From the NCBI RefSeq assembly GCF_030385785.1, contig NZ_JAUEDK010000018.1:1-64000 (forward strand): a DNA stretch of 64,000 nt, in the 5' to 3' direction. Below the pieces are notes generated by a model, which saw only the letters and a list, made by a program, of their open reading frames with translations, ran no database searches and had not been told where the DNA came from. Origin of the DNA: Crenobacter oryzisoli. GTDB taxonomy: Bacteria; Pseudomonadota; Gammaproteobacteria; Burkholderiales; Chromobacteriaceae. The position numbers were made by a program, and so were the translations under genes. This document shows, one piece after another, positions 18,777 to 25,001 of the stretch (positions are counted from its first letter, which is position 1; every line of letters begins with the position of its first letter).

Positions 18777-18986
18777 TTAATACAAGATAGCTTTGCTTTG
18801 CAAAGCTATCTTGTATTAATTTCAATGTCAAGGCTTTTTCACTCCGTGAGTATTCAACAGTAAGGCAGTTTTTCACTCCGCGACCCTCAACTCTTTGAAA
18901 ATGCAAGGAATAGTGAAATATGGCCCGAGTAAGGTAGTTTTCTGCAATCCCCTATATATATAAACTTTTTCAAAATTACCTTACTC
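18777..18986. repeat. AT-rich segment with nested inverted and direct repeats
   Basis: A perfect 19-bp inverted repeat (18777-18795 and 18801-18819, loop CTTTG) starts the segment. An imperfect direct repeat AAGGC..TTTTTCACTCCG occurs at about 18831 and 18861. A second inverted pair GAGTAAGGTA (18927-18936) / TACCTTACTC (18977-18986) flanks a TATATATATA core. Base composition contrasts sharply with the GC-rich flanks. Nothing codes here; it could be a regulatory region or a relic replication origin. Confidence 0.65.
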
Positions 18987-19285
18987 AATAAATTATCTAC
19001 GCGCGCGAGGGAGAGGGCCCGATCCGATCCGGCCGGAGAAAAGGAGCAGTGTCGTTTGCTGCGCCTGTGCGACGAGGGGGAGCGGGTCGTGTGGTGATGA
19101 CTGGTGGCTGCGAGGGATGTGTGCCCCCGGCGCGGGTGCTTCGGGAGTAGCACGTTTGCAGCGGCGCAGGTCGGTGCACCGCGATCAATCAGCGTGCCGT
19201 AGGGTGCGCAGAGATGCGCAGAAACGGGGCTACACCACGCTCAAACAGGTTCGGGTAGTGCATCCCTGTCTGATGTGTTGATAAG

Positions 19286-19314
19286 CGATTCTAGGGCTGT
19301 TTCTGTCGATTTTT
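19286..19314 (+). repeat. 29-bp direct repeat, copy 1
   Basis: Begins CGATTCTAGGGCTGTTTCTG and ends in TTTTT. Copy 2 is at 19633-19661 with one mismatch (TCGA versus TCGG near the 3' end). The copies are 347 bp apart. Confidence 0.75.
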
Positions 19315-19632
19315 GTCCGTTGCGCTGCGCAGTAAAAATCATGGCCCGGACTGGCAGTGTTCAGCACATGCGCTGCTGCGCCACATTGGAAGCGGGCGGG
19401 GCGGGGGGGAGGGCCGCCCCGCTCGTTCGTATTCTCCCATTCGTCATTTTGGACGGTGCGGCATCGGCTCTTGCTTGGGGCTGCCCGGAGCAAGGAGACG
19501 CACATTCACTTCTCCCCGTGCTCAGCAGCAGATGCCATCTGCTCGTTAAAGCCCACGTTGGATCGACAAAAACCGGGCTTGGCTGCGTTTTTGCCTCGTC
19601 GGATACGCCAGTCATGCCTATTCCATAAAAAT

Positions 19633-19661
19633 CGATTCTAGGGCTGTTTCTGTCGGTTTTT
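19633..19661 (+). repeat. 29-bp direct repeat, copy 2
   Basis: Matches 19286-19314 with one mismatch. Flanks of the two copies differ, so the repeat unit is defined. It may mark the ends of a small lost or degenerate element. Confidence 0.75.
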
Positions 19662-19971
19662 CTCTCTGACGCCTTGATGCGTCCTCTGCGCCCTGACGTT
19701 GGTCTCGCTGGCGCATTGCTGCTCCGGGCGTCTCGCCGGTTCTTGAACTAGGTGTCCGGGGCAACTAGGGCGGCAGGGACACTGCCGGTCTAGGGAAGGG
19801 AGCAACCCGCTCCGGCATTCATCCATGTCGGGGCCACGCTGCCCATTTCCCTCTGTGCTTAACAACTTGTTCTGCTCCCCCTCCTGAATACATCAAGCAT
19901 GATGACCATCACCGCGGGAGTCGATCACGTCGCCCCGCAAGCTGAGTCATCAATCGCACGAGGAGGTCATC

Positions 19972-20133
19972 ATGAAGCACCTGGAGAGCACCGCACGCCT
20001 GAATATGTTCAACGAGGAGAACGGCACCGACTGGATGCGTTCGTGCGAGCAGTATCAGGAGCGCATGGAGCGACAGCGGTTGCAGGCACGCCAGGAAGCC
20101 CAGCAGAGCCGCATGCGCCACCGGATGTGGTGA
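19972..20133 (+). CDS. Small charged protein of unknown function (53 aa)
   Basis: An ATG at 19972 is preceded by GAGGAGG with ideal spacing. The peptide starts MKHLESTARLNMFNEENGTD and ends in a Gln/Arg-rich helix (QRLQARQEAQQSRMRHRMW). It has no membrane segment. The strong ribosome site and the amphipathic, biased composition argue that it is translated. No family recognised; it lies alone between degenerate sequences. Confidence 0.55.
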   Translation: MKHLESTARLNMFNEENGTDWMRSCEQYQERMERQRLQARQEAQQSRMRHRMW

Positions 20134-20744
20134 CCATCCCTGCCATGCCACATTGTCTCGTGCGAGGCCTTTGCATGGGACAGGAGACTCGTCCTGCCTG
20201 CGCGGCAGGAACTCAACAGGACACGTCGTTTCGTCTGCGCCGATCGAGGGACAATTCGCCGTCTGGATAGGTGGCCGCCGTTGCCGAATGCTGATGCGGT
20301 GCCTCGGGTAATCGGAGCGCGATCGCCCGGGTCCACTGCCTCGTCACTGAGGCTGAGCATGCCAAGCGCCACGGTAGCGCCCCGGGCGGTGTTGGCGGCC
20401 AATCCGGCGTGGGCGCCCAATCTCGCTTGCAAGTTGAAGGTGCATGCAGGGGAGCTGCCGCATTATCAGCCACCACAATATCCCCCGGAGTGGCTTTTGG
20501 CGCCACTGCTTCCTAGCGGTGATGTCGTCTATTAGATGGTGAATGTTGGACTCACGCCTGGCGCAGGTTCTACGAGGAGGTTAAGCCGCTGGCTAAACGT
20601 GGCCAAGCGGTAGAGTGGATTGCATCGCTGATGCCATGCATAGACAATGCCCGCCACGCCTTGGACGAAGACGAGTGTCAGCGGCGGAGATTGGTGAAAA
20701 ATGCACCTTTCCTGGCCAAGTTCAAAACCGGGCTCGACCATGGC
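20134..20744. other. Island region with a possible transposase scrap
   Basis: Around 20540-20755 one plus-strand frame reads CWTHAWRRFYEEVKPLAKRG then VEWIASLMPCIDNARHALDE. The CWxHAxRxFYE pattern resembles the DDE region of some transposases, but the rest does not convince. No intact gene is seen. Confidence 0.3.
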
Positions 20745-21113
20745 AGCGTCCGTTGCTGATCGGTGTATTGGCGAATGATCTCGATGGGCGCACCGCCGCC
20801 GCTTCTGGCCTAAGCAGGACGACGAACATAACGCACGACTCTACAGCTTCTTGTGGATACTCGAATTGTTCTTCTTTCGGATCATCCGGCTGTTCAACAG
20901 TGCCGAGGTGGAGGTCTTTGGCGGGTAATTCACCAACAGGTGCATGAGATCGTTCTCGCCATCGAACGCCACCAGTTCCGCCTCGAAGACATCGCATATG
21001 CCGGCGACGATGGGGGGGATCGTCCAGCACTTCTTTGGTGAGCACTTCACGGCGATGCGTGTAACAAAGACTAAGTGAACATGCATCAGGAATATGAAGT
21101 GTCTGCCATGCCT
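20745..21113 (-). pseudogene. tnpA: IS200/IS605-family tnpA remnant (Y1 transposase)
   Basis: Pieces of a Y1 HUH transposase read leftward: RHGRHFIFLMHVHLVFVTR, then VFEAELVAFDGENDLMHLLV, NYPPKTSTSALLNSRMIRKK and, after a frameshift and stop, GGGAPIEIIRQYTDQQRTLP with the catalytic-Tyr context. The HUH motif is damaged (DLMHLL where DHVHLL is usual) and the start is cut off by an IS5-family element at 21114. It was divergent to tnpB at 22010, the normal IS605 layout. Confidence 0.82.
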
Positions 21114-21965
21114 AGGGCGAATCCACATTCAGGGGTTCCAGATCAGGAAGGCCGCCAGATAATAGAGGAACGCCATGAAGTGGCGGGCCTTGCGGTCGTA
21201 GCGGGTCGACAGTCGCCGCCACTGCTTGAGGCGGCCGAAACAGCACTTGATCGCGTTGCGTGCCCGGTAGCGCGTCGCGTCGAAGGGACGCGGCCGTTGG
21301 TAGCTGTGCGGCAGGATGACCGGCTGAGCGCCCAGTAACTCGATCGCAGCCACCAGCGCCTAGCTTGTCGTAGCTCTTGTCGGCCAGCACCCGGCGGGAA
21401 CGGAAGTCATGCAGCAGGGCCGGTGCCTGGGTGATATCGTTGACCTGGCCTGCGGTCAGCAGTAGGCGCAGCGGCCGTCCCTGCTCGTCGCTGGCCAGGC
21501 GGATTTTGGTGCTCAATCCACCTCGGGAACGCCCCTTCCGTTGAGTTTTGCTTCCCTTTGCCGGTTACCATCTGCTCATGAGCATGCACGATGGTGCTGT
21601 CGATCTGCAGGTGGTGGTTATCGCGGTCGGCCACCATCAGGGCGAAGATCCGCTCCCAGACGCGGCGTGCGGCCAAGCGGGTGAAACACGAGTGAACCGT
21701 CTTGTGCTTGGTAACGCGTAGGCAGATCGCTCCAGCTCGCCCCGGAACGGAGGGAGCCCCCACAACACGCCGTTGACGAAGGTCCGGTTGTCGACACCGC
21801 TGTGTTCCGGGGCGCCCACCTTGCTGGACAGGTCGGTCGCAGACGGGCTCATTGGGCATCGGTCAGTTCGTAATGGCTGGGGTGTGGCATGGTCTGGCAG
21901 GAGGAAAGCGGGGGAGCCTGCCACTTTACATGCCCACCGCAAGGGAATGAATGTCGATTCGGCCT
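21114..21965 (-). mobile_element. IS5-family element inserted between tnpA and tnpB
   Basis: Bounded by 18-bp inverted repeats with two mismatches: AGGGCGAATCCACATTCA (21114-21131) and TGAATGTCGATTCGGCCT (21948-21965). Its length of about 850 bp is typical of the IS427-type subgroup. It encloses one degenerate transposase gene. No clear target duplication was seen. Confidence 0.78.
21129..21890 (-). pseudogene. IS5-family transposase pseudogene
   Basis: Starts MPHPSHYELTDAQ, then hits an in-frame stop after 13 codons. Downstream pieces in several frames include VADRDNHHLQIDSTIVHAHE, MSTKIRLASDEQGRPLRLLL and MAAIELLGAQPVILPHSYQR. The last piece runs on through NAIKCCFGRLKQWRRLSTRY to FMAFLYYLAAFLIWNP. 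These cover the DDE catalytic domain of IS5/IS427 proteins. Multiple frameshifts make it inactive. Confidence 0.85.
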
Positions 21966-22009
21966 CGTGTCGATTTCATTACTCGTAGGCCAAAACTATA
22001 ATTTTTGGC

Positions 22010-23224
22010 ATGCAACGTCTCCAAGCCTTCAAATATGAACTGATGCCGACCGGTGAGCAGCAGCGCGACATGCGCCGCTTTGCCGGCGCGTGCCGATTTG
22101 TGTTCAATCGTGCGCTGGCGTTGCAGAAAGCCAACCACGAGGCCGGCGGCAAGTTCATCGGCTATGTGGCGATGGCGAAACAGCTGACCACCTGGCGCCA
22201 TAGTGCAGCAACGGTATGGCTGAAGGATGCGCCTGTCCACCCGTTGCAACAGGCGTTGAAGGACTTGGAAAAGGCTTACAAAAACTTCTTCGCCAAGCGG
22301 GCCGACTTCCCGCGCTTCAAGCGAAAAGGGCAGTCGGGCAACTTCCGTTATCCTGACCCGAAGCAGATCAAGTTCGATCAGGCCAACGGCAGAATCTTCC
22401 TGCCGAAGCTGGGCTGGCTACGTTACCGCCATAGCCGGGAGGCGCCGGGCGAACTGCGCAACGTCACCGTCAGCCTGTCGTGCGGCAAATGGTTCGTCAG
22501 CATCCAGACCCGTCGCGAAGTCGAACCGACGATCCCGCAAGGCGGCGCAGTCGGTATCGACCTGGGCATTGCGCGTTTTGCCACCTTGAGTGACGGCACG
22601 TTTTATGCGCCGCTTAACAGCTTAAAACGGTATGAAACCGCCCTGCGCAAAGCGCAACGCGCGATGAGCCGCAAGACCAAATTCAGCAACAATTGGAAAA
22701 TGGCAAAAGCCCGCATCCAGCGCATTCACGCCCGTATCGGCAACGCCCGTCGCGACTATCTGCACAAAGCCTCGACCACCATCAGCCAAAACCACGCGAT
22801 CGTGTATATCGAAGATTTGCAGGTGCGGAACATGTCCAAGTCAGCGGCCGGCAGCACTGATGCGCCGGGTAGAAACGTTCGGGCCAAGTCCCATCTGAAC
22901 AAAGCCATTCTAGATCAGGGGTGGTTCGAGTTTCGCCGCCAGTTGGACTACAAGCTGTCGTGGAACGGCGGGCATCTCATCGCCGTGTCACCACGCTATA
23001 CCAGTCGGACTTGTCCGGAGTGTGGTTACGTATCAGCAGATAACCGCCGCACCCAGGCTCGGTTCGCGTGCGTGGAATGTGGCTATGAGAACAATGCCGA
23101 TCTGGTCGGTGCGATCAACGTGTTAAGGGCGGGGCTCGCCCGGTTAGCCTGTGGAGAAACTTCGCCTGATGTTGGGGTGTCGGCCCAGGAACCCACCGAA
23201 GCGACTATACAGCTCAGCGTATAG
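22010..23224 (+). CDS. tnpB: TnpB, RNA-guided nuclease of IS200/IS605 family
   Basis: A full-length 404-residue TnpB. The N-terminal helix-turn-helix/WED region begins MQRLQAFKYELMPTGEQQRD; the RuvC catalytic residues are all present: Asp184 in GIDLGIARFA, Glu268 in YIEDLQVRN, and Asp364 in ENNADLVGAIN. The zinc ribbon CPECGYVSADN...CVECGYEN is intact. TnpB cuts DNA next to a transposon-adjacent motif, guided by an omega RNA from the element's right end. A TATAAT at 21997-22002 lies only 7 bp before the ATG, suggesting a leaderless or nearly leaderless transcript. Its tnpA partner is dead, so this nuclease is an orphan. Confidence 0.93.
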   Translation: MQRLQAFKYELMPTGEQQRDMRRFAGACRFVFNRALALQKANHEAGGKFIGYVAMAKQLTTWRHSAATVWLKDAPVHPLQQALKDLEKAYKNFFAKRADFPRFKRKGQSGNFRYPDPKQIKFDQANGRIFLPKLGWLRYRHSREAPGELRNVTVSLSCGKWFVSIQTRREVEPTIPQGGAVGIDLGIARFATLSDGTFYAPLNSLKRYETALRKAQRAMSRKTKFSNNWKMAKARIQRIHARIGNARRDYLHKASTTISQNHAIVYIEDLQVRNMSKSAAGSTDAPGRNVRAKSHLNKAILDQGWFEFRRQLDYKLSWNGGHLIAVSPRYTSRTCPECGYVSADNRRTQARFACVECGYENNADLVGAINVLRAGLARLACGETSPDVGVSAQEPTEATIQLSV

Positions 23225-23297
23225 CGCCGTAGGAATTCCCTTCCTTCCCGCTCTTGCAGAGCGGCGAGCGTTAGCGAGAGGTGGGGAAGGATGTCAA
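23080..23297 (+). ncRNA. Predicted omega RNA (reRNA) scaffold at the tnpB 3' end
   Basis: TnpB elements encode a guide RNA overlapping the tnpB 3' end and running through the right transposon end. Here the right end shows nested stems (CCGCTC-TTGCA-GAGCGG at 23248-23264, within CCTTCC...GGAAGG at 23239-23290) and finishes GGAAGGATGTCAA at 23297, a typical IS605-type terminus. The guide would be the next bases, starting ATGACATCACATCG at 23298. The 5' boundary is a guess. Confidence 0.6.
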
Positions 23298-23941
23298 ATG
23301 ACATCACATCGTGTCATGTTTGAAAGAGGGAGAAAGAGTAATCCAACCGGGTCCAACCGGTATTCAACTCTTACACCACCAGAAATCACGATATCTTAGG
23401 TAGGAATAAGGTTTCAGTGGGCCTGCGTTGTTAAAAAAGGCCTGCTCCTAACTTTTCATCCTTATACCTGAATGGGAGACTCTTCGGTCGTCCCCTCTGC
23501 GCCATGGGAGCCAATACCGAAGGCCGGGCAATGTTCATGGCCGGGTTTCAAGTTTCCCCAAGGCGAGTGTCGCCAGTCCTGACGGGCTGCAACGCCAGAT
23601 GCAGTAGGTCCCATATGCCTGTTCCTGCCCGCCGTGCAAGCGATGCCAAGAGGTCATGCCACTGCCTGAGTTCCCCAGCAGGGCCATCTATGGGATGCCG
23701 ATGGCGAGGACGAACAGTATTCTGCTGAGGGCAGCCTTATCCTCTAGGCGAGGATGGCCACCTCTGCGGGGGTGGGGCGCTGCAGGCAACAAGGGCTGCA
23801 ACGATTTCCTGAGCTTCTGGCTGACAACACGACGTTTCATTCTTGCCAAATGAGGCTCTATTTATTTGGCATTATGCGGGCTTTGGTTAGCGACTCTAGA
23901 GCATGTTCTGAGCCATGTCATAGCCGTAAGATTCAGCGACT
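23298..23941. other. Non-coding or decayed stretch between tnpB and IS5 remnant
   Basis: No recognisable gene. Frames give Arg/Ser/Pro-rich chance peptides. The first ~20 bases are the predicted omega RNA guide. Nothing else stands out. Confidence 0.4.
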
Positions 23942-24715
23942 ATGGCAGACCGCAAACCCTACCCGGCCGATGTGAGTAATGAGGAATAGGTATTCGTCGC
24001 CCCCCTATTTGATCCTGCTTCCGCTCGATGCCGGCCAGCGTCGCCACGACCTGCGCGGAGTCAACGCGCTGCGCTACGAGGTGTGCACCAACTGTCCATG
24101 GCGGATGCTGCCCAACGATCTGCCTCCGTGGTCGCGGGTGCATCAGCAGATGCAACGCTGGCTGCTTCGAGGCCATCGTGCACGATCTGCGCATGCTGCT
24201 TTGTCTGGTCTATGCATGCATTCCGCATCCTTCGGCGGCAATTTTGAATAGCCGCACCCTGCAATCGACGCCCAGCAGCGGCGTCCATGCCGGCTACGGC
24301 AGTGCCGAGCGAAAGAAGGGCTCGAAAGTTCATCTGGCGGTCGATACGCTCGGCCACCTGCTGGCCCTGCATGTCACGCGGGTCAATGAGCAGGATCGGG
24401 ATCAGCTCAGCCAGTTGGCTCAGGCCGTGCAGGCGATGAGCCATCGAGAGGTGACACTCCTATGTTGACCAGGGTTACACCGGGGAAACAGCTACCAACG
24501 CGGCCCGTGAGCACGGCATCGCCCTCGAAGTGGTCAAGCTCCCCGTGGCCAAACGTGGCTTTGTGCTGCTTCCATGCCAATGGGTAGTCGAACGCGGCTT
24601 CGGCTGGGCGGCCCGATTCCGCCGTTTGGCCCGTGACGACGGACGCCTACCTGAAACTCTGTCAGGGTTGCACTACCTTTCCTTCGCTTACCTCTATGTT
24701 GCTGCACCTAACTGA
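23942..24715 (+). pseudogene. IS5-family transposase pseudogene, second type
   Basis: Starts MADRKPYPADVSNEE followed by a stop where Trp is expected. It continues in shifting frames: YLILLPLDAGQRRHDLRGVN, CPWRMLPNDLPPWSRVHQQM, SRTLQSTPSSGVHAGYGSAE, KKGSKVHLAVDTLGHLLALH and VVERGFGWAARFRRLARDDG. These are collinear with an IS5-group DDE transposase, but frameshifts and the stop inactivate it. It differs from the IS5 type at 21129-21890. Confidence 0.88.
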
Positions 24716-24773
24716 TGCCATGAACATCGTTCAGAACATGATCTAAGTGTTCCGTAGTTGCTTGCTCTGTCTT

Positions 24774-24779
24774 TATAAT
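24774..24779 (+). promoter_or_regulatory. Candidate -10 box of the defence operon
   Basis: A perfect TATAAT lies 70 bp upstream of the first ORF of the operon. No good TTGACA-like -35 box is found at 16-18 bp, so it may need an activator or use a TTGCTT at shorter spacing. A GCTGAC...GTCAGC dyad follows at 24805-24831. Confidence 0.45.
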
Positions 24780-24848
24780 CACCACCATTCATTCGACATT
24801 CACTGCTGACTTATTTCATCCCTTCGTCAGCATCATGGGCATCACAAC

Positions 24849-25001
24849 ATGAATCATCTGGCCCTGTCCTCCTCAGCTTGGTCGGTTGCAGATCTTCTGC
24901 GCGGCCCTGAATACCAGTGGCTTCGCGAGTCTTTGACCCTCAGCGACGTGGAAAGCACTTCCTTTGCTACAGGTTATGGTCGCCTAGGGGAGGCAGGATG
25001 A
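24849..25001 (+). CDS. 50-aa leader ORF coupled to the sigma-like gene
   Basis: The ATG at 24849 opens a 50-codon frame, MNHLALSSSAWSVADLLRGP then EYQWLRESLTLSDVESTSFA and a short tail. It ends at the TGA of an ATGA overlap with the next gene (24998-25001). The same ATGA coupling is used between the next two gene pairs, which argues the frame is real. WSVADLLRG matches a motif near the N-terminus of type I restriction HsdM proteins; the match is short and may be coincidental. Function unknown: leader peptide, small partner or HsdM relic are all possible. Confidence 0.5.
   Translation: MNHLALSSSAWSVADLLRGPEYQWLRESLTLSDVESTSFATGYGRLGEAG

Larger units (their letters stand above)
18987..19971. 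other. Region without recognisable genes inside the island
   Basis: Frames on both strands are low-complexity Arg/Pro/Ser peptides. The only structure seen is the 29-bp direct repeat listed separately. No transposase or RNA was recognised. Confidence 0.4.

Noticed and set aside
18887-19153. 88-aa minus-strand frame in the AT-rich block
   Set aside because: Composition changes abruptly along the frame and no family is recognised; the repeats explain the region better.
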